Assembly: GCF_025972045.1 (NCBI RefSeq)
Contig: NZ_JAPDHX010000002.1
Coordinates: 558,001 to 622,000 of the forward strand
Source: Micropruina sonneratiae
GTDB lineage: Bacteria; Actinomycetota; Actinomycetes; Propionibacteriales; Propionibacteriaceae
Length of the DNA stretch: 64,000 nucleotides
Direction of reading: 5' to 3'
Numbering within the stretch: position 1 is the stretch's first letter; the number at the start of each line of letters is the position of its first letter. Under the pieces are notes generated by a model that was not told the origin of the DNA, made no database searches, and worked only from the letters and a program-made list of their open reading frames with translations. Positions 14,595 through 23,236 of the stretch are shown here, piece after piece. The translations under genes were made by a program, and so were the position numbers.

Positions 14595-14931
14595 TCGCCG
14601 GCCCCTGCGGACCAGCCGAGGGACAACGTTACCGAATCGGCCGGGCGCCCTCCAAATCGGCGGACGCTTTCCGGCAGCACCGCGCCGGGGAACGCAGGCC
14701 GGCACGCCCAGGGCAGGCCTGCGATGACGCAATCCATCAGCCACCTGCGCGCACGCCGGGATCTCGACTCCGCCGATGTCGAGATCGGTGCCCGCTGGAG
14801 GGTTGGGCGTCCGATTTCGGGTTGTAACCCTGCATCGGCGTCGGTTCGTCGCCAGCGGACGCCGATGTCGAGATCGGCCACCCGCCGGGGTCGACACGCG
14901 ATCCCCCGGGTGGCGTGCGGGACGTGAGGAG
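14595..14931. other. Intergenic region with a repeated 18-mer, no gene seen
   Basis: CGCCGATGTCGAGATCGG occurs at 14771-14788 and again at 14860-14877. The first copy is also part of an inverted repeat, ATCTCGAC (14761) with GTCGAGAT (14778). No reading frame here has coding character. The region holds the tRNA-Gln upstream sequence and the 3' flank of the CPBP protease gene; a repeat of genomic distribution is possible. Confidence 0.5.
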
Positions 14932-15927
14932 TCAGGACCGGACGACCGGGTCCCAGGGGTCGACGCCCTCCGGTTTGCGGGTGCCCGGCGTGGTCGTGGC
15001 GAGGCCGAGCCGGCGTCCGAGCAGCACGGCCACCACCGCGAACAGGCCGAACCCGGCCACGTCCCAGGCGAAGTCGCCCCAGCCGATCACCTGCGTCGCC
15101 TTGACCTCGGCGATGGTCGATTTCAGGCCGGCGTAGGTGAACGCCAGGACGTTGTTGATCGCGTGCGCGCCGATCGCCGCCTCGAGCCCGCCGGTCTTCA
15201 CCACCAGCACGCCGACCAGGACGCCGAAGCAGAACCTGTCGAGGAACAGAGGCAGATTCTGGGTTCCGTGGAACAGGGCGAACAGGGCGGCCGAGCACAC
15301 CACCCCGAACCAGGGGCTGCGCGGCGCCAACGTGTGGAAGGCCTGCAGCAGGTAGCCGCGGAAGAAGAACTCCTCAGCGGCCGCCTGCAACGGCGAGGTC
15401 AGCACGATGACCACCAGGAACACCCAGAACCCGGGCTGCGGCTGCAGCGTCCCGAAGGGCTGGCCCAGGTTCTGCACCAGCAACACCACGTTGAACAGCA
15501 CCAGGGCCAATCCCAGCGACAGCAGCAGGTAGCGCCAGCGGAACCAGGGCCGCACCGACGCCAGCCACTTCGGGTGCCGGCGATGCACGAACAGCACCAT
15601 CGCCAGCGAGATCGGAATCAGCATCGCCAGCGCGAGGTGACCCGACAGCATGCCCCACGGATGCTCGTAGGCGTTCAGCGCCTTCGACCAGGCGCTGAAG
15701 TCGACGCCCGGCCGCAGCAGCACCCAGCCGAGCCAGGACAGCCCGACACCGACCAACGGGGTCAACACGAAGAACAGCAGCAGGCCCGACAGGATGCCGA
15801 CGGCGGAACGCAGCTTGGGCCGGTCCTCGGCGCCGAGCAGGATCTCGTCATAGCGGACGCCGGTCGGCGTCGGCACCGTGGCGATCGAGTCGACCCACGA
15901 CGTGCGCCGCGCGGGCGGTGGCGCCAC
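14932..15927 (-). CDS. CPBP family (CAAX-type, Abi) intramembrane metalloprotease
   Basis: A 331-aa membrane protein with about eight hydrophobic segments. The C-terminal half has the family's three motifs: EExxxR in AAAEEFFFRGYLL near residue 184, an FxxxH-type FALFHG about 40 residues on, and HAINN further along. Bacterial members are proposed glutamic or metal-dependent intramembrane proteases; roles range from bacteriocin self-immunity to membrane-protein processing, and nothing here tells which. The stop of the following FAH gene lies close upstream, suggesting co-transcription. Confidence 0.83.
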   Translation of the reverse strand: MAPPPARRTSWVDSIATVPTPTGVRYDEILLGAEDRPKLRSAVGILSGLLLFFVLTPLVGVGLSWLGWVLLRPGVDFSAWSKALNAYEHPWGMLSGHLALAMLIPISLAMVLFVHRRHPKWLASVRPWFRWRYLLLSLGLALVLFNVVLLVQNLGQPFGTLQPQPGFWVFLVVIVLTSPLQAAAEEFFFRGYLLQAFHTLAPRSPWFGVVCSAALFALFHGTQNLPLFLDRFCFGVLVGVLVVKTGGLEAAIGAHAINNVLAFTYAGLKSTIAEVKATQVIGWGDFAWDVAGFGLFAVVAVLLGRRLGLATTTPGTRKPEGVDPWDPVVRS

Positions 15928-15928
15928 C

Positions 15929-16732
15929 TCAGTCCTCCGCCACGACCGGGTTGGTCAGCGTGCCGATGCCCTCGATCGTCACCGACACCGAGTCGCCCGG
16001 CAGCATCGGACCGACACCTTCCGGCGTCCCGGTCAGGATGACGTCGCCGGGCAGCAGCGTGGTGAAGCTGGTCACGAACTCGATCAGCCGCGGAATGCCG
16101 TAGACCATCAGCGAGGTGGTGGACGACTGGCGCGGCTCGCCGTTGAGCGTGGTCGAGATCTCCAGGTCGGCCACCTCGTCCAGGCCCAGGTTGGTGACGA
16201 TCCACGGGCCGAGCGGACAGAACGAGTCGTAGCCCTTGGCGCGGCTCCACTGCTTGTCCTTCGCCTGCAGGTCGCGGCAGGTGACGTCGTTGGCGATCGT
16301 GTAGCCGAAGATCACGTCGGCGGCCCGCTCGGCGGGCACCCGGCGGCAGATCCGGCCGATGACGATGGCCAGTTCGCCCTCGAAGTGCAGGTTCTCGGTC
16401 TCGGGTGGGTACAGGATCGGCTCACCCGGCCCGATCACCGAGGTGTTGGGCTTGAGGAAGGTGAGCGGTTCGGTCGGCACCGTGGAGTTGAACTCGGCGG
16501 CGTGCGCGGCGTAGTTCTTGCCGATCGCCACCACCTTGCTGCGCGGGATGACCGGGCTGACCAGCCGGACGTCGTCCAGCGCGACGCGTTCGCCGGTGTA
16601 GTTCACCGCGCCCGCCAGCGGGTCGCCGGAGATCGCGGCGATCGAATCGGGGTGACCGCCGGCGTCCTGTTCGAGTTCGACGATGCCGTACCGGGGGTCG
16701 CCGTCGTCGGCGACGTAACGGGCGATGCGCAT
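15929..16732 (-). CDS. Fumarylacetoacetate hydrolase (FAH) family protein
   Basis: A 267-aa protein. The N-terminal domain (1-60) is a small beta domain and the catalytic FAH fold follows. Metal ligands are visible in LHFEGELAIVIG (two Glu) and in the NDVTCRDLQ segment (Asp), along with the KNYAAHAAEF and GTPEGVGPM loops common to 2-hydroxyhepta-2,4-diene-1,7-dioate isomerases and acylpyruvases. The substrate is not defined by sequence. No aromatic-degradation genes are near, so a general acylpyruvase or oxaloacetate-handling role is as likely. Its start is 62 bp from the divergent deoA gene. Confidence 0.85.
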   Translation of the reverse strand: MRIARYVADDGDPRYGIVELEQDAGGHPDSIAAISGDPLAGAVNYTGERVALDDVRLVSPVIPRSKVVAIGKNYAAHAAEFNSTVPTEPLTFLKPNTSVIGPGEPILYPPETENLHFEGELAIVIGRICRRVPAERAADVIFGYTIANDVTCRDLQAKDKQWSRAKGYDSFCPLGPWIVTNLGLDEVADLEISTTLNGEPRQSSTTSLMVYGIPRLIEFVTSFTTLLPGDVILTGTPEGVGPMLPGDSVSVTIEGIGTLTNPVVAED

Positions 16733-16794
16733 GACCGCAGCCTAACCGGCCCCGACGGCTGCGCCGGTCAGGCCCGGATTGCCATACTCGCGCC

Positions 16795-18075
16795 ATGAGC
16801 AGCTATGACGTGGTCGACCTGATCCGCGCCAAACGGGACGGACGTCGGCTCGGCCCCGACGAGATCGACTGGCTGATCGCCGCCTACACCGCGGGCGAGG
16901 TGGCAGAGGAGCAGATGGCCGCGATGGCGATGGCGATCGTCTTCCGTGGCCTGGACGCCGCCGAACTCACCCGCTGGACGGAGGCGATGATCGACACCGG
17001 TGAGCGGATGTCGTTCGCCGGGCTGAACCGTCCGGTCGTCGACAAGCACTCCACCGGTGGGGTCGGCGACATGATCACCCTGCCGCTGGCCCCGATCGTC
17101 GCCGCATGCGGGGCCGCGGTCCCCCAGCTGTCCGGCCGTGGCCTGGGGCACACCGGCGGCACCCTGGACAAGCTGGAGGCGATTCCCGGCTGGAGCCCCG
17201 ACGTCGAGCCCGGCGACCTGATCCGGTTGCTGGACGAGGTGGGCGCCGTCATCTGCGCACCCGGCCCCGGACTCGCGCCCGCCGACCGCAAGCTGTACGC
17301 GCTGCGCGACGTGACGGGCACAGTGGAGTCGATTCCACTGATCGCATCGTCGATCATGAGCAAGAAGATCGCCGAGGGCACCCCTGCGTTGGTGCTCGAC
17401 GTGAAGACCGGCTCGGGCGCGTTCATGCGACAGCGCGAGCAGGCCGTCGAACTGGCCCGCACCATGGTCGGGCTGGGCCGGCGCTCCGGGGTCGCGACCG
17501 TGGCCCTGGTCACCAGCATGGCGATGCCGCTGGGCCGGGCCGCCGGCAACGCCGTCGAGGTCGCCCAGGCCGTCGAGGTGCTGAACGGGCGCGGGCCGTC
17601 CGACGTGGTCGAACTCACCCTGGCGCTGGCGCGGGAGATGCTCACCCTGGCCGGACTGGACGCCGATCCGGCCGAGGCCCTCGCCTCGGGCCGGGCGCTG
17701 CAGACGTGGCGGGCGATGATCCGCGGTCAGGGCGGCGACCCGGACGCCGCTCTGCCCCGCGCCCGCCACCAGCGGGTGATCGAGGCACCCCGGGACGGCT
17801 TCCTGACCCGCCTGGACGCCCTGGCAGTCGGCGTCGCGGCCTGGCGGCTGGGCGCCGGCCGGGCCCGTAAGGAGGACCCGGTGCAGGCCGCGGCCGGAGT
17901 GCTGTGGCACGCCGGGGTGGGAGAGCGGGTGCGGGCCGGGCAGCCGCTGTTCACCCTGCTCACCGATACCCCGGAGCGGTTCGACCGGGCCGCCCAGGCG
18001 CTCGAGGGTGGCTGGTCGGTGGGCGACGAGCCGGGCGAGCCGCAGCCGCTCCTGCTGGAGCGAATCGCCGGGTGA
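16795..18075 (+). CDS. deoA: Thymidine phosphorylase
   Basis: A 426-aa enzyme that splits thymidine and deoxyuridine with phosphate, giving the base and deoxyribose 1-phosphate. The signature KHSTGGVGD (residues 84-92) binds phosphate; GRGLGHTGGTLDKLE and VKTGSGAFM are further family blocks. The helical N-terminal domain (1-70) begins MSSYDVVDLIRAKRDG. Length and both lobes are complete. No other deo genes are adjacent; the divergent neighbour is an FAH-family gene. Confidence 0.95.
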   Translation: MSSYDVVDLIRAKRDGRRLGPDEIDWLIAAYTAGEVAEEQMAAMAMAIVFRGLDAAELTRWTEAMIDTGERMSFAGLNRPVVDKHSTGGVGDMITLPLAPIVAACGAAVPQLSGRGLGHTGGTLDKLEAIPGWSPDVEPGDLIRLLDEVGAVICAPGPGLAPADRKLYALRDVTGTVESIPLIASSIMSKKIAEGTPALVLDVKTGSGAFMRQREQAVELARTMVGLGRRSGVATVALVTSMAMPLGRAAGNAVEVAQAVEVLNGRGPSDVVELTLALAREMLTLAGLDADPAEALASGRALQTWRAMIRGQGGDPDAALPRARHQRVIEAPRDGFLTRLDALAVGVAAWRLGAGRARKEDPVQAAAGVLWHAGVGERVRAGQPLFTLLTDTPERFDRAAQALEGGWSVGDEPGEPQPLLLERIAG

Positions 18076-18088
18076 CCCGATCGGGTGG

Positions 18089-18238
18089 TCAGCGGATCTT
18101 CCGGCACTCGACCCCGACCCGCACATCGCGCCGGGACAGGATCCGCCGGCGCGTCGGCCGGTCGGCACCCGGCGCGGCATGCGTCCGGGTGCCGGCGACT
18201 GCGCCGACGGTGCTGGTGCTGATGCTGGTGATGGTCAT
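18089..18238 (-). CDS. Possible 49-aa basic protein with a strong ribosome-binding site
   Basis: An ATG at 18238 is preceded by AGGAGGAG at ideal spacing. The product (MTITSISTSTVGAVAG, then an arginine-rich C-terminal half) has no recognisable domain. The frame stays open further upstream, but only this start has a ribosome-binding site. It converges with deoA, with the ends 13 bp apart. It may be a genuine small protein or a chance match. Confidence 0.35.
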   Translation of the reverse strand: MTITSISTSTVGAVAGTRTHAAPGADRPTRRRILSRRDVRVGVECRKIR

Positions 18239-18541
18239 GTCTCCTCCTGGTTTCCAGGCTCTCTCTGAACCTGGAACCACTGTCCGAGGACGCCGTAAAC
18301 GGGCCATAAACGACCTCGCGCGAAGCAGCCGAGGCATCGCCGCCCGTCCGTCCGCAGGGGCTCCGGAAGCAGGAAATTCACACCAGCCTAGAGGGTGCAG
18401 GAACGGGTCCCGGGGCGGACACGCTCGAAATAGTCACATCTACCAATACCTGACAGAGTGGCCGCGGGCAGCCTTCCCCCCGGCCTCGGTGCCCGACCCC
18501 ACTGAGATCACTTTCGAGTTCTGTGAAAGGCCTGACACACC
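18239..18541. other. Intergenic region upstream of the CBM48-like gene, no gene seen
   Basis: About 300 bp between a possible small leftward gene and the CBM48-like gene. No frame has coding character. It presumably contains divergent promoters, but no convincing -35/-10 pair stands out. Confidence 0.4.
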
Positions 18542-18832
18542 ATGCTGAAGCTGACCGGTTCGCGTTCGTCGTCCACCCGCAAGATCACCTTCGCCCTGCC
18601 CGCCGACCACCCGGCCGGCAAGGTGTCCGTGGTGGGCAACTTCAACGACTGGACGCCGGGCACCGTGCCGCTGAAGAAGCGCTCCAACGGCACCATGAGT
18701 GCCACCGTCACCCTGCCGTCCGACTACATCGTCGCCTTCCGCTACCTCGGAGAGAACGGCCAGTGGTTCGACGATCGGGACGCCGACTTCGTGGACGCCG
18801 GCGCGAGCGTCATCCTGGCCCGGGCCTCCTGA
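18542..18832 (+). CDS. Small CBM48/isoamylase-N-like domain protein
   Basis: A 96-aa protein made of a single immunoglobulin-like domain of the glycogen-binding (CBM48/AMPK-beta) type. The motif KVSVVGNFNDWTPGTVPL, with the Trp of FNDW, is the carbohydrate-binding signature, and FRYLGENGQWFDD matches the end strand. There is no catalytic domain, so it would act as a stand-alone glycogen or alpha-glucan binder or as a regulatory subunit. GTGAAAGG lies about 10 bp before the ATG. No glycogen metabolism genes are nearby. Confidence 0.8.
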   Translation: MLKLTGSRSSSTRKITFALPADHPAGKVSVVGNFNDWTPGTVPLKKRSNGTMSATVTLPSDYIVAFRYLGENGQWFDDRDADFVDAGASVILARAS

Positions 18833-18843
18833 GTCGTCCCCGA

Positions 18844-18921
18844 GAACCGTCCCCGCACCGCCGGCACCGGGACGCCGGTACGGCTCCGCCGGAGCGTCCC
18901 ACCGACAACGGGGACAGTTCC
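18844..18921. repeat. Inverted pair of GAACCGTCCCC-type repeats
   Basis: GAACCGTCCCC at 18844-18854 faces GGGGACAGTTCC at 18910-18921. The same core recurs as palindromes around 31379-31583, so it belongs to a dispersed family. It lies just after the CBM48-like gene and could double as its terminator. Confidence 0.5.
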
Positions 18922-19032
18922 GGCGATCCCGGCGATCCCGGCGGCGCGCTGGACGCGCGGGGTGCTGACCGAGGGCTGATCAGGCGATGACCTGCGTGCC
19001 CGGGACCGGTTCATGGGTGCACACTGGCGGTC

Positions 19033-19893
19033 GTGACATCGCAGGGCTCCACCGACCAGGGCTCGTCGCGCCGGCAGCCGCAGGCTGCGCGTCCGTCTCG
19101 TCGAGGCCGTGCCCCCCGACGCTGGACCGTCAAGCGCTGGGACGACGCCGCCGCCTGGCCGCTGGCCGTCGCAGCGGTGGCCTTCCTGGTCGCGTACTCG
19201 TGGGAGATCCTGGCCACCGACCTGTCACCCCGGCTGCGCCTGCTGCTGCAGGTGGTCGACTACGTCACCTGGGCGGTGTTCGCCGTCGACTACCTGGTGC
19301 GGGTGCTCCTGGCGAAGCGACGCGGCGAGTACTTCGTCCGGCACATCTTCGATCTGCTGATCGTGGTGCTGCCGCTGCTGCAACCGTTGCGGCTGCTGCG
19401 GCTGTTCGTGCTGCTGCGGTTCATCGAACGCCGGGCGGCCAGCTCACTGCAGGGCCGGGTCGCCTCCTACGTGGGGGTGTCCACGGTGCTGCTGCTCTAC
19501 ACCGGGGGGTTGGCCGAGTTTGCAGCAGAGCGCGATGTCGCGGGCGCCAACATCACCGACTTCGGCACGGCGTTGTGGTGGGCGCTGACCACCATCACCA
19601 CGGTTGGTTACGGCGACCACTACCCGGTCTCGTTCGAGGGACGGCTGGTGGCGGCGGTGCTGATGATCGCCGGCGTGGCATTGATCGGCGTGGTCACGGC
19701 CACGGTCGCCGCCTGGCTGGTGCAGCGCGTATCGAGGCCCGGCCGGGCCGAGGACGAGGGCGAGACCTCGATCGCCGAACTGCGCGCCCAGGTGGCGGAG
19801 CTGACCGAAGCCGTCCGGCAGCTCAACGGCCCGCCACAGGGCACGGCACCGGGCCGGGACCCGCACGGGACGGCTCCATCGGCTGCCGGTTGA
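19033..19893 (+). CDS. Voltage-gated-type potassium channel
   Basis: A 286-aa ion channel. A basic N-terminal tail (1-40) precedes the transmembrane segments. An S4-like segment has regularly spaced arginines (LLQPLRLLRLFVLLRFIERR). The pore helix and selectivity filter TTITTVGYGD (filter at residues 190-195) are those of a K+ channel. A C-terminal helix (SIAELRAQVAELTEAVRQL) looks like a coiled coil for tetramer assembly. No RCK domain is present. The start is the GTG at 19033; a later start is possible within the basic tail. Confidence 0.88.
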   Translation: MTSQGSTDQGSSRRQPQAARPSRRGRAPRRWTVKRWDDAAAWPLAVAAVAFLVAYSWEILATDLSPRLRLLLQVVDYVTWAVFAVDYLVRVLLAKRRGEYFVRHIFDLLIVVLPLLQPLRLLRLFVLLRFIERRAASSLQGRVASYVGVSTVLLLYTGGLAEFAAERDVAGANITDFGTALWWALTTITTVGYGDHYPVSFEGRLVAAVLMIAGVALIGVVTATVAAWLVQRVSRPGRAEDEGETSIAELRAQVAELTEAVRQLNGPPQGTAPGRDPHGTAPSAAG

Positions 19894-19999
19894 CCACCAA
19901 CCGGGCCGCGCGTGCCCGGTGCACCCGCAGGGCGCGCGGCTGATCGAACGCAGCCGGCTCGGCGTGGTCGATCTGACAGCCTCCCGTCGGGCGGCGACC

Positions 20000-20665
20000 T
20001 CAGCGATCCTGGCCGAGGCGACGGCGGTCGAACCAGTTGGCACCCCGGGCCCGGAACGTGCCCAGGCCGATCGAGCCGCGGGCGACGATCAGCGGATTGC
20101 CCCAGGACGCCTGATCGGGAACCTTGGAGACCACCGTGCCGAGGGTTTTGCTCAGCCGGTCACACTGCACTGCCCAGCCTTCGGGGACGATGACCAGCAC
20201 CGTGGCGGCGCCGGGCAGCACCTCCAGGTCGATCACCTCGCTCGCGGCGACGGCCTGCAGACAGTCCAGCCGGACGGTGTCGGCCAGCGCCTGCACCCGC
20301 AGGAAAGGCGGCACCCGCCACGGGCCCGTCCGCTTGGCGCCGGTGAACCCGGCGTTCAGCACCAGCGGGTCGTTGGGCGAGAAGCCCGGCGGGGCGGACG
20401 ACGGGGCGGCCGGCACCGCCGTCGGCGACAGCCCCGGGTAGGCCTCCACCTGCTGCAACAGCACCCGTTGCTCGGGCGCGGGCGGGCGCAGGTCCGCGAG
20501 CACCTGCTCCAGCTCGCCGTAGGTCCGGGCGGCCTGGGCGCCGGCGATGCGCTCGAAAAGCTCCTGCTCGGTGAGCTTGCCCTCGGCGGCGGCCCGGCGC
20601 AGTTCGACGATCGCGGCGTCCCGCTGGGCGTGGCCGACCCGCAGGTGAGCATGGGAGTCGGTCAT
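20000..20665 (-). CDS. DUF1707 domain protein
   Basis: A 221-aa protein. The N-terminal 55 residues match DUF1707 (RVGHAQRDAAIVELRRAAAEGKLTEQELFERI, ending GELEQVLADL), a short helical domain widespread in actinobacteria. The middle is proline-rich, and the C-terminal part (about 115-215) alternates short strands (VIDLEVLPGAATVLVIVPEGWAV), resembling the C-terminal domain of LiaF-like wall-stress proteins. No transmembrane segment is visible. The function is unknown; a cell-envelope sensing role is a family-based guess. Confidence 0.75.
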   Translation of the reverse strand: MTDSHAHLRVGHAQRDAAIVELRRAAAEGKLTEQELFERIAGAQAARTYGELEQVLADLRPPAPEQRVLLQQVEAYPGLSPTAVPAAPSSAPPGFSPNDPLVLNAGFTGAKRTGPWRVPPFLRVQALADTVRLDCLQAVAASEVIDLEVLPGAATVLVIVPEGWAVQCDRLSKTLGTVVSKVPDQASWGNPLIVARGSIGLGTFRARGANWFDRRRLGQDR

Positions 20666-20777
20666 GCGCCGATCTTAGATCGTCGGGGTCCCGCCTCCGG
20701 TTGGCGCCGCCTGACAACCCCCACCCCGCTGCCGCCCCACCCGGGCACGGCGCCCCCAGGGCTTGGACGCCGAGCCC

Positions 20778-22448
20778 TCAGTGGGCGGCGCTGCCGGCCG
20801 GCTGCCGGCCGGCGTCCAGGTAGTCCACCTCGAGCAGTTCGGCCGAGTCGTCGGCCGCCGAATCCCGCAGGAACCGGTTGATGCCCCAGCGGTAGGCGTC
20901 CACCAGGGCCTCCCAGCTGGCCTCGATGACGTTGGTGCCCACCCCCACCGTGGTCCACGTGCGGCGGCCGTCGGTGGTGTCGATCAGCACCCGCACGATG
21001 GCGTCCGTGCCGTGACCCTGGTCGAGGATGCGCACCCGGTAGTCGGTCAGCTCGTAGTCGTCGGCCACCGGATAGGCCTGCTTCAAGGCGGTGCGCAGGG
21101 CCAGGTCGAGGGCGTTGACGGGCCCGTGCCCGTCTGCCACGAAGGCGAGCGGCGTCCCGTCCACCCGCAGCTTGACCGTCGCCTCGGAGTCCCCGTCGGA
21201 CTTCACCTCGTGTCCGGTCAGCACCCGCCAGGCGAGTACGTCGAAGTGTGTGTCGCCGAGGCCGAGTTCCTCACGCAGCAACAGTTCGAAGCTGGCGTCG
21301 GCGGACTCGTAGCTGTAGCCCTCCATCTCACGCTGCTTGACGATGTCGGTGATCCGGCCGGCCAGCTCGCGGTCGGACAGGTCGTAGCCGAGCTCGGAGC
21401 CCTTGAGCTGGATGTTGGCCCGGCCGGCCATGTCGGAGACCAGCATGCGCATGTCGTTGCCGACCAGTGTGGGGTCGATGTGCTGGTAGAGGTTGGCGTC
21501 CACCTTGATCGCCGAGGCGTGCAGTCCGGCCTTGTGCGCGAACGCGGACATGCCGACGTAGGGCTGCCGCGAGTTGGGCGGCACGTTGGTGATGCCGGCG
21601 ATGGCGTGACTGATCCTGGTCGCCTCGCGCAGCGCGGTGTCGGGCACCAGAGACCAGCCGTACTTCAGCTGCAGGTTGGCGATCAACGTGATGATGTTGG
21701 CGTTGCCGGTGCGCTCGCCGTGCTCGTTGACTGTGCCCTGGATGTGCATCACGCCGGCGTCGACCGCGGCCAGGGTGTTCGCCACGGCGCAGCCCGTGTC
21801 GTTGTGGCAGTGGACGCCGAGGTCGACGCCGATCGCGCCGGCCGCGGTCACCACGTCGCCCATCTGGGACGGCAGCATGCCGCCGTTGGTGTCGCAGAGC
21901 ACGACGACCTCGGCGCCGGCCTCGGCCGCGGTGCGGACGCACTCCAGCGCGTAGGAGGGGTTCAGCTTGTAGCCGTCGAAGAAGTGCTCGCAGTCCACGA
22001 ATACCCGCCGGCCCGCGGCGACCAGGTGCTCGACGGTGTCCCGGATCATCCCCAGGTTCTCCTCGAGCGTGGTGTGCAGGGCTCGGTGGACGTGGCCGGC
22101 GTGGCTCTTGGCGACGATGCAGACGACCGGGGTGCGGGCGTCGATGAGGGCCTGGACGAGCGGATCGTCGGCGGCGGTGGCACCCACCCGGCGGGTGAAG
22201 CCGAAGGCGACCAGCTCGGCGTGGTGCAACTCGAGTTCGCCCTCGGCGGCCGCGGCGAAGAAGGCCGTGTCGTTGGGGTTGGCGCCCGGCCAGCCGCCCT
22301 CGATGAAGTCGACACCGAGTTCGTCCAGATGGACGGCGATGCGCAGCTTGTCGGCGACGGTCAGCCGCAGGCCCTCCTGCTGCGCGCCGTCGCGCAGCGT
22401 GGTGTCGAAGACGTGGAAGGTGTCCGGTGCAACGGGAAGACTCGACAT
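20778..22448 (-). CDS. cimA: Citramalate synthase
   Basis: A 556-aa enzyme that condenses acetyl-CoA and pyruvate to (R)-citramalate, the threonine-independent entry to isoleucine. The HMGL-like catalytic barrel begins FDTTLRDGAQQEG (catalytic Arg and metal Asp), with HCHNDTGCAVANTL as metal ligands and GTVNEHGERTGNANI conserved. A C-terminal LeuA-type dimer domain (about 390-540) is the site of feedback control in the family. It differs from isopropylmalate synthase by the CimA-like GLRLTVADKLRIAVHLDELG region. The start at 22448 has GAGG upstream; the open frame extends to 22550 without coding character. A structured RNA-like region precedes it. Confidence 0.92.
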   Translation of the reverse strand: MSSLPVAPDTFHVFDTTLRDGAQQEGLRLTVADKLRIAVHLDELGVDFIEGGWPGANPNDTAFFAAAAEGELELHHAELVAFGFTRRVGATAADDPLVQALIDARTPVVCIVAKSHAGHVHRALHTTLEENLGMIRDTVEHLVAAGRRVFVDCEHFFDGYKLNPSYALECVRTAAEAGAEVVVLCDTNGGMLPSQMGDVVTAAGAIGVDLGVHCHNDTGCAVANTLAAVDAGVMHIQGTVNEHGERTGNANIITLIANLQLKYGWSLVPDTALREATRISHAIAGITNVPPNSRQPYVGMSAFAHKAGLHASAIKVDANLYQHIDPTLVGNDMRMLVSDMAGRANIQLKGSELGYDLSDRELAGRITDIVKQREMEGYSYESADASFELLLREELGLGDTHFDVLAWRVLTGHEVKSDGDSEATVKLRVDGTPLAFVADGHGPVNALDLALRTALKQAYPVADDYELTDYRVRILDQGHGTDAIVRVLIDTTDGRRTWTTVGVGTNVIEASWEALVDAYRWGINRFLRDSAADDSAELLEVDYLDAGRQPAGSAAH

Positions 22449-22539
22449 TGATCCTCGATCGGTGGTGGTGCGGAGTTCAAGCGTCACTGCGACGCTACAA
22501 CCAATCGAGTGTGCAACCGGGGACCGCGGCGAGCCAAGG

Positions 22540-22648
22540 GTCTCAGGCAATGAGATCCGCTTCCGCTGGCGGCGTCCCGCTGGCCGGAACCCTGGTGTTC
22601 ACGCCTCGGAAGCGTCGGCGTGCGTCCACTGATTGGGATCTCTGAGAC
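22540..22648. ncRNA. Nested stem structure between cimA and tpx (candidate leader RNA)
   Basis: Four stems nest in one 109-bp stretch: GTCTCAG (22540) with CTGAGAC (22642), AGATCC (22553) with GGATCT (22636), GCTTCCG (22559) with CGGAAGC (22607) and GGCGT (22571) with ACGCC (22601). It lies about 90 bp from the cimA start on the minus strand and 60 bp from the tpx start on the plus strand. It could be a cis-regulatory leader of either gene or an independent RNA. No known riboswitch class is confirmed by reading. Confidence 0.45.
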
Positions 22649-22708
22649 GGTTGCCGGGTCGCGGCAGTGCGGGTTGTCTGCGGAGGCTGCGCGGACTAGA
22701 CAGGCGAC

Positions 22709-23206
22709 ATGGCCACGACCAACTACAAGGGCACCGACACCGCGACGGCCGGAGACCCGCCCGCCGTGGGGGCACCGCTGCCGCCGCTGACGCTGACCCG
22801 CGGCGACCTGTCCGAGTGCACCCTGGACGACTACGCGGGCCGCAAACTGGTGCTGAACATCTTCCCCAGCGTGGACACCCGCGTGTGCGGGCTGAGCGTG
22901 CGCCGCTTCAACGAGTTGGCGTCCGGGCTGGCGGACACCACGGTGCTGTGCATCTCGCAGGACCTGCCGTTCGCCCAGGCGCGCTTCTGCGGGGCCGAAG
23001 GCATCGAGAACGTGGTGATGGGTTCGGCCTTCCGCTCGTCGTTCGGCACCGACTACGGCCTGACCATGCTCGCTTCGCCGATGCGCGGCCTGCTGGCCCG
23101 GACGGTCATCGTCGCCGGCGTGGACGGCCTCGTGCGGCACGTCCAGATCACGCAGAGCGTGGGCGACGAGCCCGACTACGACGCCGCCGTCGCCGCCCTG
23201 GGCTGA
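22709..23206 (+). CDS. tpx: Thiol peroxidase (Tpx-type peroxiredoxin)
   Basis: A 165-aa two-cysteine peroxiredoxin that reduces hydroperoxides. The peroxidatic Cys60 is in NIFPSVDTRVCGLSVRRF and the resolving Cys94 in ARFCGAEG, at the spacing typical of Tpx. Two further cysteines (37, 81) are not conserved features I know of. Length and fold are complete. It is divergent from cimA across a structured region and followed by a large perfect hairpin. Confidence 0.92.
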   Translation: MATTNYKGTDTATAGDPPAVGAPLPPLTLTRGDLSECTLDDYAGRKLVLNIFPSVDTRVCGLSVRRFNELASGLADTTVLCISQDLPFAQARFCGAEGIENVVMGSAFRSSFGTDYGLTMLASPMRGLLARTVIVAGVDGLVRHVQITQSVGDEPDYDAAVAALG

Positions 23207-23236
23207 ACTCCGCTGCGGCTCGGCCGGCAGCCGGGA

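Noticed and set aside
22449-22708. A ykkC-type (guanidine/ppGpp) riboswitch before cimA.
   Set aside because: Only a short GTGAA...AGGGTTCC-like stretch matches; the second conserved loop is absent. Kept only as an unassigned structured region.
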